Origin: Pseudomonadota bacterium
Lineage (GTDB): Bacteria > Pseudomonadota > Alphaproteobacteria > Sphingomonadales > Sphingomonadaceae
Reading direction: 5' to 3'
Length of the DNA: 64,000 bases
Assembly: GCA_021849075.1 (NCBI GenBank)
Contig: JAJZTH010000008.1
Span: forward strand, 1-64,000
Below, one piece after another: positions 1 through 7,969 of this stretch. Made by a program: the position numbers and the translations under genes. Numbering within the stretch: position 1 is the stretch's first letter; the number at the start of each line of letters is the position of its first letter. The notes beneath the pieces are model-generated. The model was not told the origin of the DNA, searched no databases, and worked only from the letters and a program-made list of their open reading frames with translations.

Positions 1-739
1 CGGCGTTCAGGATCGACTGAACGGTGATGTCGAACGTGGCGGGCTTGCCGGCCAGGTGAGCGGCCCCATATTCCTCGGGGAAGGTGACTTCGATGGTCTT
101 CTCGTCGCCCTTCTTGACGCCGGTCAGCTGCTCTTCGAAGCCGGGGATGAACTGGCCGGCGCCGATCTTCAGCTTCACGCCTTCGGCCGAACCGCCTTCA
201 AAAGCTTCGCCATCGACCTTGCCGACGAAGTCGATGGTCAGCGTATCGCCGTCTACCGCAGCATGATCGGCATCATATTCTTCCAGAGCGCCCTGCTGGC
301 TGGCGATGCGGCCGGCGGCCTCTTCAACCTGCGCGTCGGCGACTTCGGCGGTCAGGCGCTCCAGCTTCAGGTCATCAACGCTGGGGGCGGCGATTTCAGG
401 CAGCACTTCCAGCGCGACCTTGATTTCGGCGTCCTTGCCGAATTCGAAATTCTCGTCCAGCTCGACCGAAGGCTGCATCGCGGGACGCAGCTTCTGGTCG
501 GCGATCAGCTTCTGAATGCTGTCCTGGATCGAATTGTTGAGCGCGTCGCGCTGCAGCGATTCGCCGTGCATCTTCTTCACGAGGTTGGCGGGCACCTTGC
601 CGGGGCGGAAGCCGGGCATGCGGACCTGCGGTGCGATCGCAGCCACTTCCTTTTCCACGCGGGCGTCGATGTCCTTCGACGTGATGGTCACGGTGTAGGC
701 GCGCTTCAGGCCCTCGTTCAACGTCTCGACAGTCTGCAT
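1..739 (-). CDS. tig: Trigger factor, 5' part (runs off the window edge)
   Basis: Ribosome-associated chaperone and peptidyl-prolyl isomerase that binds nascent chains at the exit tunnel. The reading frame starts at the ATG on the minus strand at 739 (MQTVETLNEGLKR) and stays open to base 1, so about 246 residues are visible and the C terminus is missing. The ribosome-binding N-terminal domain shows the signature MPGFRPGKVP around residues 40-50; this is followed by the FKBP-like isomerase domain, with a segment reading GFEEQLTGVKKGDEK near residue 210. The tRNA-Leu gene lies upstream on the same strand. The family usually has 430-550 residues, so roughly half is seen. Identification is firm. 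Confidence 0.95.
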   Translation of the reverse strand, partial: MQTVETLNEGLKRAYTVTITSKDIDARVEKEVAAIAPQVRMPGFRPGKVPANLVKKMHGESLQRDALNNSIQDSIQKLIADQKLRPAMQPSVELDENFEFGKDAEIKVALEVLPEIAAPSVDDLKLERLTAEVADAQVEEAAGRIASQQGALEEYDADHAAVDGDTLTIDFVGKVDGEAFEGGSAEGVKLKIGAGQFIPGFEEQLTGVKKGDEKTIEVTFPEEYGAAHLAGKPATFDITVQSILNA

Positions 740-798
740 CTCTTCTCTCAAACGCTTTCTTCAGCTGAATTTCGGTGGCTTGGCCGCAGGCGGCTTTC

Positions 799-883
799 TG
801 GTGCGGGCGAAGGGACTCGAACCCCCACATCTTACGATACCAGAACCTAAATCTGGCGCGTCTACCAGTTTCGCCACGCCCGC
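799..883 (-). tRNA. tRNA-Leu (anticodon TAG)
   Basis: On the minus strand the acceptor stem GCGGGCG pairs with CGCCCGC, the anticodon stem CCAGA/TCTGG encloses loop TTTAGGT (anticodon TAG), there is a long variable arm typical of class II tRNAs, and the T arm reads GGGGGTTCGAGTCCC. Discriminator A is followed by an encoded CCA (799-801). It lies between a small protein gene and trigger factor. Confidence 0.95.
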
Positions 884-1003
884 ATCGGTCGCCGGTCGGC
901 GCGGCATAGAGAAAAGCGCGGAAAGAGGCAAGGGATAGTGAGAACAGGCGTGGAACCGGTTCTGTCGGCCAAGCGTAGGCCCCGTATAAGACAGTGGAGA
1001 GAC

Positions 1004-1213
1004 ATGATGGCCACCCGCCCCGACGAAGCCCCCATCCCCGCGCCCGACGGCGTTCCCGCCCCCGACAGAATCACGCCGCAGGCGCCCGATGAGGCCCCCG
1101 CCCCCGACAATCCGGTGGAAACGCCGATGACGCAGCCTGACGAAATCACGCCGGTCGGACCGGATTATGACCAGCCCGACAGCGCACCGGCGGAATTGCC
1201 GCCGCCCGATTGA
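1004..1213 (+). CDS. Small proline-rich hypothetical protein (69 aa)
   Basis: A 69-residue acidic, proline-rich protein made almost wholly of Pro, Asp, Ala and Glu, with repeated PAPD and PDE units. It has no signal peptide, membrane segment or known domain and is probably disordered. The start at 1004 is chosen because GGAGAG lies just upstream (about 997), which fits a ribosome binding site; longer starts would run close to the tRNA. No function can be assigned. The compositional bias could also arise by chance in GC-rich DNA, so the call is moderate. Confidence 0.45.
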   Translation: MMATRPDEAPIPAPDGVPAPDRITPQAPDEAPAPDNPVETPMTQPDEITPVGPDYDQPDSAPAELPPPD

Positions 1214-1271
1214 CCTATTCGGAAAGGCGTTCAGCACCCGATCGAGCAACGAACCATGCGTCGACTGTGGC

Positions 1272-1280
1272 TTATCCACA
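1272..1280 (+). promoter_or_regulatory. Perfect DnaA-box consensus (isolated)
   Basis: TTATCCACA is an exact match to the DnaA-box consensus, and with the preceding TGTGG it forms a small inverted repeat (TGTGG-5-CCACA) in the 211-bp gap upstream of the sigma factor gene. A single box is not an origin. The rest of the gap (1214-1424) is comparatively AT-rich near 1280-1330 and probably holds the promoter of the sigma factor, but I cannot assign -35/-10 elements with confidence. Confidence 0.3.
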
Positions 1281-1424
1281 ATAATTTTGCCTGTAGCGGG
1301 AACTTTCTGGTTGATCGCTAAAATTCTGCCCATGGACCGGCTGGACAGGCCCCTGCATCCATGATTGAACTATGACAGATAAAAGAAATCGGGAGAGGCG
1401 CGGCTGACAAAAAAGGGGGTCAAC

Positions 1425-2030
1425 GTGCTACGGGTTCGCGCTAAAATGGAATGGTTCAAGACGGTGATCCTGCCACAGGAAGCCGCCCTGCGTGGCCGCC
1501 TGCGCCGCATCCTGCCGACCACCCATGAACTGGACGACATGGTCGCCGAAGTCATGGCCCGCGCCTATGCCACGGAAAATTGGGAAAATGTGACGACGGG
1601 CCGCGCCTATCTGTTCACCATTGCCCGCAACCTCGTGATCGACACCGCGCGCCGGAACAAGGTGGTCAGCTTTGAAACGATCGCTGATCTGGAACTGCTG
1701 GGCGGCGAAAACAATATCGAGGCCCAGCTTCATGCCCGCGAAGCGCTGCGTCAGGTGGAGACGATCGTCGAGTCGCTGCCCACGCAATGCCGCCGCGTTT
1801 TCATTCTTCGGCGCATTCACGAAAAATCGATGCTGGAAATAGCGGAGGAAATGTCTCTGTCCGTTTCTACTGTTGAAAAACATCTGGCCAAAGCAATCGC
1901 AATAGTTATGCGAGCCTGGGCGGAACGTGAGGAAACGGACTTCGAGCGTGCGGGCGTCGGAACCAGGTTCAAGCTGCGGGAACAGGGACGCGATAGAAGC
2001 GGAAGCCGCGCGCCTGCTGGCCAGGCTTAA
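1425..2030 (+). CDS. ECF-type RNA polymerase sigma factor (FecI-like)
   Basis: A 201-residue sigma-70 family protein of the extracytoplasmic-function class. Region 2 (about residues 25-85) includes HELDDMVAEVMARAYA and AYLFTIARNLVIDTARR; region 4 (about 125-175) has SLPTQCRRVFILRR and the helix-turn-helix MSLSVSTVEKHLAKA. The GTG start at 1425 is preceded by AAAGGGGGT, a strong ribosome binding site; a later ATG at 1446 is possible. The FecR-like gene overlaps its 3' end, so the two are probably translationally coupled. Family knowledge: such sigma factors are held by the partner FecR protein and respond to an outer-membrane receptor signal, commonly iron-siderophore uptake. No TonB receptor gene follows here. 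Confidence 0.85.
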   Translation: MLRVRAKMEWFKTVILPQEAALRGRLRRILPTTHELDDMVAEVMARAYATENWENVTTGRAYLFTIARNLVIDTARRNKVVSFETIADLELLGGENNIEAQLHAREALRQVETIVESLPTQCRRVFILRRIHEKSMLEIAEEMSLSVSTVEKHLAKAIAIVMRAWAEREETDFERAGVGTRFKLREQGRDRSGSRAPAGQA

Positions 2031-2976
2031 CAGCGGCGTCAGTCCCGAAGAAGAATCCGACATATGCGACTGGATAGAGGCTGATCCCAGCCACGCCGTC
2101 GCCTTTGCCCGCGCCGAATCGGCATGGGAGGCTGCCGAACGGCTGAAGAGCGCGGCAGCAGAGATCACCCTGCCCCCGCTGCAACAGATTGTCAGCGAAG
2201 AGCAGCAGCGCCGTCTGTCGCGCAACATCATGGTCGCCGCCGCCGTCGCGGTGATGCTGTTCATCGTCGCCGCCATCGTCACCGTCCGCACCTTCAGCGG
2301 TGTCGACCGCTATGAAACGCGGATCGGCGAAATGCGCGATGTCGCGTTGGACGACGGGTCGATCCTGCACCTCAACAGCGACAGCCAGGCCGAAGTCCGC
2401 TTTACCGACATTGGCCGCAAGGTGCGCATATTGAAGGGCGAAGCATCCTTCGACGTGGCGCATGACAAGGCCCGTCCGTTCGATGTCGAGGCGCGATCGG
2501 CGCTGATCCGTGCAGTGGGCACCGCTTTCAACGTCCGCATGCGCCCGTCGATCGTCGAACTCACCGTGACGCAGGGCACCGTGACCGTCCATTCGGGCGG
2601 CAGCATGGGACAGAAGGTCGCAGCGGGCAGCGGCGCCGTCATCCAGCCCCGTCGCATTTCCCTCACCCATCTCGACCCCAAGCTGATCGGGCAGCGCACC
2701 GCCTGGCGCGAACGGATGGTGGAACTGGACGGCGAGACGATCGAGCAGGCCATCGGTGAGTTTAACCGTTATCGCCCCGCCCCGATCCTGATCGGCGATA
2801 CGCGCGTATCGGCGCTGCGGATCGGCGGGCGGTTTCGCACCACCGACAGCCGCGAATTCCTGTCCGCCCTGCAATTCAGCCTGCCCATCCGCGCCGTCAA
2901 TGGCGAGGATGGTTCGGTGATGCTGCTCTATCGCGACGATGAACCGGCTGCAGCCGATAATGGTCAGGCGCTGTAA
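1927..2976 (+). CDS. FecR-family anti-sigma factor / signal transducer
   Basis: A protein of about 349 residues with three parts: an N-terminal cytoplasmic DUF4880-like segment (IEAEAARLLARLNSG, DICDWIEADPSHAVAFARAE), one membrane helix around residues 100-120 (MVAAAVAVMLFIVAAIVTV), and a periplasmic FecR domain (DVALDDGSILHLNSDS, RIRILKGEA-like strands, AVGTAFNVR) ending in an STN-like tail. It would bind and control the sigma factor encoded just upstream. The first possible start is GTG at 1927, which overlaps the sigma gene by 104 bases; GTG at 1948 is equally possible since neither has a clear ribosome binding site. Confidence 0.85.
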   Translation: MRKRTSSVRASEPGSSCGNRDAIEAEAARLLARLNSGVSPEEESDICDWIEADPSHAVAFARAESAWEAAERLKSAAAEITLPPLQQIVSEEQQRRLSRNIMVAAAVAVMLFIVAAIVTVRTFSGVDRYETRIGEMRDVALDDGSILHLNSDSQAEVRFTDIGRKVRILKGEASFDVAHDKARPFDVEARSALIRAVGTAFNVRMRPSIVELTVTQGTVTVHSGGSMGQKVAAGSGAVIQPRRISLTHLDPKLIGQRTAWRERMVELDGETIEQAIGEFNRYRPAPILIGDTRVSALRIGGRFRTTDSREFLSALQFSLPIRAVNGEDGSVMLLYRDDEPAAADNGQAL

Positions 2977-2982
2977 CGCTCT

Positions 2983-3023
2983 TTCGTTTCGGGTATCCGC
3001 TTCTTGACTGCGCTCGAAGCGAA
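2983..3023. terminator. Inverted repeat between convergent genes (terminator-like)
   Basis: Arms TTCGTTTCGGG (2983-2993) and CTCGAAGCGAA (3013-3023) pair with two mismatches. The element fills the short gap between the fecR-like gene and the convergent membrane-protein gene. Its right half resembles the palindrome at 50666-50708, so it may be a dispersed repeat that also serves as a terminator. Confidence 0.4.
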
Positions 3024-3034
3024 CGGATGAAGCC

Positions 3035-4774
3035 TTACATCGCGTTGTCGGCGGCGTTCAGGGCATCTTCGAAGGTCTCGGGCAAGGGCGGTTGCACCGG
3101 CTTGTCGCAGCCCGCTTCCTTCATATGGGCGCGCAGGGCGTCCATGCCGCCCAGGTTCCACCGCGCCAGCGGCACGCCGAGGGGACGAAATTCGGCGCGG
3201 TCAAACAGTTCCACGACATAGGAGGCGCACAGGGCGTCTACCTGATCCAGGCTCAGCATGCCCAGGTTCATCACCATCGGCTTGCCCGGCACGCCATTGC
3301 GGCCACGCACCAGATCGGTGACGTAGAGGCCGCCACGCGGATCGACCAGCACGACATCGGCCTGGCTGGAATCGATCAGCTTGTGGCTGGCGGCATAGGG
3401 CGCGACGAATTCATGCGTGCGCCAGACCAGGAAGGCGCTGGACAGCAGCGTGATGATCACGCCGATCAACACCGGCCGCATTGCGCCTTCAGTCCGGAAG
3501 CGTGCCCAGCCAAGCCCTGCCAGCAGGCAGAAGGGACCGATAAAGCCATGCGCATAGCGAAAACCCCAGCCATAGCCCTGCGCCAAGGCCAGTACGCATC
3601 CGGCAACGCAGCCCAGCGTCAGCGGCAGCGCGATTTCCTGACCCCGGATCACGCGCCGCCAGCGCATGGCGGCCATGCCGAGCGCCGCCAGCGGCACCAT
3701 CAGCACATTGTTCCAGGCAAAATAGCGGCTGAGATTGACGAACGGTTGCCAGCGATCGCCCAGCCGTTCGAACAGGCTGCCGACCTTGTCCGCTACGCCC
3801 GCGGACGGGCGCACATCGGTCGGCGCGCCCAGCGCGTGGAGCAGAAATCCGGGCCATAGCTTGGCCCAGACGATGACGATCGCCACCAATGTCAGCGCAT
3901 GGAAGGCCGCCACCGTCCAGCGTCGCGCAAGGAGCATCCACAGGATGAAGGGCGCGATGAAGATGGGCGGAAAATGCCATTGATGCAGGCCCGCCGCGAT
4001 CAGCGCGACGACGCCGGCGGTCAGATGGCCCAGCACCCCGCCGCGCAGCACCAGCGCCAGCCAGATCATGTTGAGCGCGAAATGGCCGGTCATCGCATAG
4101 GGGGTCATGGCCGTGACCCAGAGCTGACTGGAGGTAAAGCCGAGCAGGATCGTCACCCACACCGCATCCGGCCGGTCGGGCATCAGGTGCAGCGCCACGC
4201 GCCACAAGGCGAACAGGCCGCCCATCAACAGCACCGGACCAGCCAGATTGGGATCGCCCAATTGCCAGAAGATCGCCTGAATGGCGCTGTTCACTGGCAG
4301 ATAGGCCGCCGTCCAATAGTCCGCCGCGCCGAAGGGGGAGAAAAATTCGGGCATGATCGCCCGGCGATAGGGTTCCCATTCGATCGGGATGGGACGCGCA
4401 AACAGACCTTCGCGCATATAGGCGGCGGCGAAGCGGGCGACCTCTTCGTCCCGGCTGATCGAATAATCCTGAAACAGCGCATAATGGCCCGCCCAGGCGG
4501 CCAGCCCAAGCAGCAGGATCAGCGGCACCACGATCCGCGCCGTGGGCGCAGGCAGCGCAAAGCCCTTTCCATCGGCCCATGGCGCGGACAGCACCAGCAG
4601 GAAGAGCGCGCCGAGCAGCGCGGGGAAATCCTGATCCAGCAGCAGGATGACCTGCAGGCTGATCCCCTGTCGATAGGTGACATGCCACAGGAAGGTCGCG
4701 CTCAGCCAGAGCGCCAGACCCAGCGCCCCTGCCAGGAACAGGCGGCGCGCAGAAACGGAGCCGACCGCGCCCAT
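3035..4774 (-). CDS. Polytopic membrane protein of a glycan cluster (possible GT-C-type transferase)
   Basis: A 579-residue integral membrane protein with roughly ten to twelve hydrophobic helices and a soluble C-terminal part of about 130 residues. An acidic stretch SRDEEVARF follows the early helices, which resembles the acidic pair in the first outer loop of GT-C glycosyltransferases (GT39/ArnT type); that assignment is inference. It is the last gene of a five-gene minus-strand operon, beginning two bases after the FkbM gene ends, so it is probably co-transcribed with it. A role in assembling or modifying a surface polysaccharide is the most likely reading. No family name can be given with certainty. 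Confidence 0.6.
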   Translation of the reverse strand: MGAVGSVSARRLFLAGALGLALWLSATFLWHVTYRQGISLQVILLLDQDFPALLGALFLLVLSAPWADGKGFALPAPTARIVVPLILLLGLAAWAGHYALFQDYSISRDEEVARFAAAYMREGLFARPIPIEWEPYRRAIMPEFFSPFGAADYWTAAYLPVNSAIQAIFWQLGDPNLAGPVLLMGGLFALWRVALHLMPDRPDAVWVTILLGFTSSQLWVTAMTPYAMTGHFALNMIWLALVLRGGVLGHLTAGVVALIAAGLHQWHFPPIFIAPFILWMLLARRWTVAAFHALTLVAIVIVWAKLWPGFLLHALGAPTDVRPSAGVADKVGSLFERLGDRWQPFVNLSRYFAWNNVLMVPLAALGMAAMRWRRVIRGQEIALPLTLGCVAGCVLALAQGYGWGFRYAHGFIGPFCLLAGLGWARFRTEGAMRPVLIGVIITLLSSAFLVWRTHEFVAPYAASHKLIDSSQADVVLVDPRGGLYVTDLVRGRNGVPGKPMVMNLGMLSLDQVDALCASYVVELFDRAEFRPLGVPLARWNLGGMDALRAHMKEAGCDKPVQPPLPETFEDALNAADNAM

Positions 4775-4776
4775 GC

Positions 4777-5523
4777 TCAGCCCTGAACCAGCGTCCGGTT
4801 GACGAAGATGCCGTCCATTTCGACCAGCAGCGGGAAATGCCCCTTGTTATTGGCAAAGAAGGCGGAGGGGATGAAACTGCGCGCCTCCAGCCAGTCGATC
4901 ATCGCGCGATAGCCGGTGCCGCCTTCATAAATGGGGCGCACGCCCAGTTCCGTCTGCACGCCGAGAATTTTTCCCAATATGTCACCTGCACCCTCGCAAA
5001 CCGACAGGTCATGGCCCTGCGTGTCCATTTTCAGGAATGGCCGGGTGAAGCCGTGCTGCGCCATCAGTTCGGGCAGCATCGTGTCGAGCCGGCGGCACTG
5101 CATCTCGACTGTCTTCGTCACCTTGTTGCGATCGGCAAAGATGGCGTCCTGCTCGCCCGAGGGTTTTTTGAGCGAGCTGAACTGGTCGGCGGCCATGATG
5201 TTGAAGCTGGCCGTGCCGTCGAAATCGGACAGCGCCATGTTGAACACATGCCAGTTGCGGTCGGACGCAGCCTGTTTCTGGAGTTCGGCGAACACATCCG
5301 GGTTCGGCTCGAACGAGAGGATCAGCCCCTTATAGCCCGCATCCTTGCGCAGCATGGTCGCATATTGGCCGCGATTGGCGCCGACGTCGAACAGGCAGTC
5401 GACCGCGAAGGCCGACAGGAAGCGCTTCAACGCCTGCACTTCGGGATATTGATGGACGCGGCCCGCCAAAGCGAGGCGCAAGGCCAGCGTGCGATCGGCC
5501 AGTTCGCGCAGATAGCGGTTCAT
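4777..5523 (-). CDS. FkbM-family methyltransferase
   Basis: A 248-residue SAM-dependent methyltransferase. The SAM-binding motif I reads CLFDVGANRGQYATML near residue 45, followed by LILSFEPNPDVFAELQ, both hallmarks of the FkbM family; a later motif is FLKMDTQGHDLSVCEGA. The family typically O-methylates sugars or polyketides; in this operon a sugar residue of a surface glycan is the likely target. The start ATG at 5523 is chosen because it overlaps the stop of the upstream glycosyltransferase in an ATGA quartet, giving translational coupling; longer in-frame starts would lie within that gene. Confidence 0.85.
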   Translation of the reverse strand: MNRYLRELADRTLALRLALAGRVHQYPEVQALKRFLSAFAVDCLFDVGANRGQYATMLRKDAGYKGLILSFEPNPDVFAELQKQAASDRNWHVFNMALSDFDGTASFNIMAADQFSSLKKPSGEQDAIFADRNKVTKTVEMQCRRLDTMLPELMAQHGFTRPFLKMDTQGHDLSVCEGAGDILGKILGVQTELGVRPIYEGGTGYRAMIDWLEARSFIPSAFFANNKGHFPLLVEMDGIFVNRTLVQG

Positions 5524-6665
5524 GCGCGCCCGGCTAGCACTGTTTCGTAAATGCCGATCGTCGCCACCGCCATATCCTTCCAAGACCCCATTTCTTCGCC
5601 ATAAGCTAGCGCCCGTGCGCCATATTCCTGCCTGATGGCCGTGCTTTCGATCAGCGGCAAGAGGGCTTGGGCAAGGGCAGGCGCATTTCCCGCCGGCGCG
5701 CACGCCGCAACCCCGCCCGGCAACTGGCCAAACATGCCTGCGTCAGACGTCACCATCGCCTTGCCATGGTGCAGCGCCGACAGGAAGGCGCCACTCGAAT
5801 CGATATGGCGATAAGGGAAGACCAGCATGTCGGCGCGCGCCATATGCGCGTCGAGACGGCCTTCGGTCAGGAAGCCGAAATCGGTGATGAGGCGATCGGC
5901 AAAGCCCGCCTGCGCCACCGCGTCGATCAGCGGCGCGACGTCCATGAAGGGCTTGCCCGCCAGCATGAGTTCGAAGCGATGCCCTGCGCGCCAGAGCGAA
6001 AGGCAGGCGTCAATGAGCAGGTCGACGCCCTTATAGGGGCGGATCGTGCCGAAAAAGAGCAGGCGCGGCATAGTTGGCGGCGCGATGGCGGCGAGGTCTT
6101 GCGCGGAGGCGGTGGCGAGGCGCATCGGCGGGTGCGGCGTCACATGGATGCTCGCGGGATCGATCCCCTGCCCGACCAGCGCGGCGCGGGTCGTTTCGCC
6201 ATGGACGATCAGCGCGTCGAACATGTCGAGCAGCGCGCGATAGCCCCGCCCCTGCAAGCCGGAATCGGCATGATAGGCGTCGGCATTATGGACGGTGTGG
6301 ACCAGCGCCTTGCGCCCCTTCAGTCGCTGAAGCATCAGCCGGTCGGCTGGCGCGAGGGGGAGCCACTGGACATGAACCAGATCGGCGGAGAGCAGCGGAG
6401 ACAAACTGCCCAGCGCGCAGGCCAGGCCATATTCCGCCGCCTTGGCGAGGCGAAAAGCGCGCCCCTCGCCCAGCCTGTCTCGCAGCGCTTCGCTGCGGCA
6501 AAAGAAGTGCGGCGCATAGGCATAGCCGTGCGGCAGGATCGCATCGGTGGCGCGCATCGGACGGCCCAGCAGCGTCATCTGCGCACCCTGCCCGGCCAGC
6601 GCCGCGCACAGGCTGTCGTCATAACGCCCGGTGAAGAGCGAGGGATCGAGCATGGCGATCTTCAT
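5520..6665 (-). CDS. Glycosyltransferase, family 4 type
   Basis: A 381-residue GT-B-fold glycosyltransferase. The N-terminal half carries LVHVQWLPLAPADRL and ALVHTVHNADAYHADSG; the C-terminal nucleotide-sugar domain shows LLFFGTIRPYKGVDLLI (about residue 210) and the acidic/donor-binding segment FPYRHIDSSGAFLSALHHGKAMV (a variant of the EX7E region) near residue 290. It presumably transfers a sugar from a nucleotide donor on the cytoplasmic face. It overlaps both neighbours by four bases, so it is in the middle of a coupled operon with a flippase upstream and an FkbM methyltransferase downstream. Confidence 0.85.
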   Translation of the reverse strand: MKIAMLDPSLFTGRYDDSLCAALAGQGAQMTLLGRPMRATDAILPHGYAYAPHFFCRSEALRDRLGEGRAFRLAKAAEYGLACALGSLSPLLSADLVHVQWLPLAPADRLMLQRLKGRKALVHTVHNADAYHADSGLQGRGYRALLDMFDALIVHGETTRAALVGQGIDPASIHVTPHPPMRLATASAQDLAAIAPPTMPRLLFFGTIRPYKGVDLLIDACLSLWRAGHRFELMLAGKPFMDVAPLIDAVAQAGFADRLITDFGFLTEGRLDAHMARADMLVFPYRHIDSSGAFLSALHHGKAMVTSDAGMFGQLPGGVAACAPAGNAPALAQALLPLIESTAIRQEYGARALAYGEEMGSWKDMAVATIGIYETVLAGRA

Positions 6666-7969
6666 GCGCGCAGCAGCCTTTTGAGTGACAGCAGATGCAG
6701 CCCCGCCACGCCCAACAGCGTCAGGGCGTAGAGCGCAAGGAAAGCGAGGTCGAAGCGATCTGGCCAGAGCAGCAGGGCGAGCGGCGCACTTGCCAGCGAC
6801 CCGGCGAGGAAGGGCAGCGAACGGACGAGCAGCGGGCCGAACTGCCCGAGCGCGGCCTGTACATAGACGGAAACGCAGACGATGGTCAGCGCGCCGAGCG
6901 CCAGGATGATAAGGCCGATGTCCGCCCGGTCGATCGCCGCGCGCCCGTCAAACAGGATCGTGAACAGCCGGTCGCCCACGCCCAGCAGCACCGCCGCCAG
7001 ACCGATCGCAAAAACCATCGCCGCCGCCAATGCCCGGATCAGCAATTGCCGCAGCCTGGGCCGGTCGCCGGCATGATAGGCGCGGGTGATGCGCGGCAGG
7101 GCCGCTTCCACCATGGCGCGCACCAGCATGGACAGCGAACGCGACATCTTGAAAAAGAAATCGAAGATCAGCATCGGCCGGGCGTCCGCCGTCATCGCGG
7201 CGATGGTGAAATAAGGCGCGTTATAGGCGATGATGTCCGACAGGGTGAAGGCGGCCGACGCGCCGATATCGCCCAGATAATGCGCGCGGACATGGCCGCC
7301 GCCCACACGAAAGGCGAACCAGTGGCGACGGGTCATGTTCAGCCGGCGATGGACATGCGCAATGGCATAGCCGATTACGAAGATGCTGACCGCCAGTTGC
7401 AGCGCGACCGACAGGCGCGGGTCCAGTCCACCAAGGATGGACAGGAGAAGGCCGATCGTCACCACACGCCGCGCGCAATCCAGCCCCTCCCACAGGAAAT
7501 TGCCATCCATGGCCGCCAGCGCCCGCTTGGCGAGCAAGGCCGGCAGGTTGAGGCAGGCGGACAGAAAGAAAAGCAGGAACAGCAAGGGCATGCCCGTCGC
7601 CAGCCAGCCCCCGGCCAGCGCGCCGATCAGGATCAACGTGCCGCCCGCAACCAGCAGGCCCAGGAACAGGAAGAGGACGCCCATTTCCTCCAGCCGGAAG
7701 CCGCCGCCGCCCGATCCTTCGCTCGCATCCCCGCCCAGCCAATGCTGACGCAGCCGGGCATAGATGATGCTGGTCAGGCCAAATTCGGCCGAAATGGTGA
7801 AATTGCCAAAGGCGACCAGCAGCAGGAACGCCTGAAATTCGGCGATCGGCAATGCGCGCACGAATACGAAAGTAACGGCAAAGCCCCAGATCAGCACCAG
7901 CCCGACATTGGCCAGCTTTACCAGAGCCAGGATGCGGGCGCTGCCCTCCATCCGTGCGAGACGGTTCAT
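6662..7969 (-). CDS. Oligosaccharide flippase (MATE/Wzx-like)
   Basis: A 435-residue protein with about twelve hydrophobic helices, no signal peptide, and the layout of the polysaccharide-transport (Wzx-type) branch of the MOP superfamily. It probably moves lipid-linked oligosaccharides across the inner membrane. The N terminus MNRLARMEGSARILALVK followed by a first helix supports the start at 7969, where the ATG overlaps the stop of the methyltransferase gene upstream (ATGA). It is the second gene of the operon. The exact substrate cannot be told from sequence. Confidence 0.75.
   Translation of the reverse strand: MNRLARMEGSARILALVKLANVGLVLIWGFAVTFVFVRALPIAEFQAFLLLVAFGNFTISAEFGLTSIIYARLRQHWLGGDASEGSGGGGFRLEEMGVLFLFLGLLVAGGTLILIGALAGGWLATGMPLLFLLFFLSACLNLPALLAKRALAAMDGNFLWEGLDCARRVVTIGLLLSILGGLDPRLSVALQLAVSIFVIGYAIAHVHRRLNMTRRHWFAFRVGGGHVRAHYLGDIGASAAFTLSDIIAYNAPYFTIAAMTADARPMLIFDFFFKMSRSLSMLVRAMVEAALPRITRAYHAGDRPRLRQLLIRALAAAMVFAIGLAAVLLGVGDRLFTILFDGRAAIDRADIGLIILALGALTIVCVSVYVQAALGQFGPLLVRSLPFLAGSLASAPLALLLWPDRFDLAFLALYALTLLGVAGLHLLSLKRLLRA

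Noticed and set aside
3489..4856. Long alternative minus frame (455 codons) over the glycan membrane-protein gene
   Set aside because: It is an alternate frame of the same region with no membrane helices or domain, rich in Arg/Gly/Ala; the 3035-4774 frame has clean hydrophobic helices.
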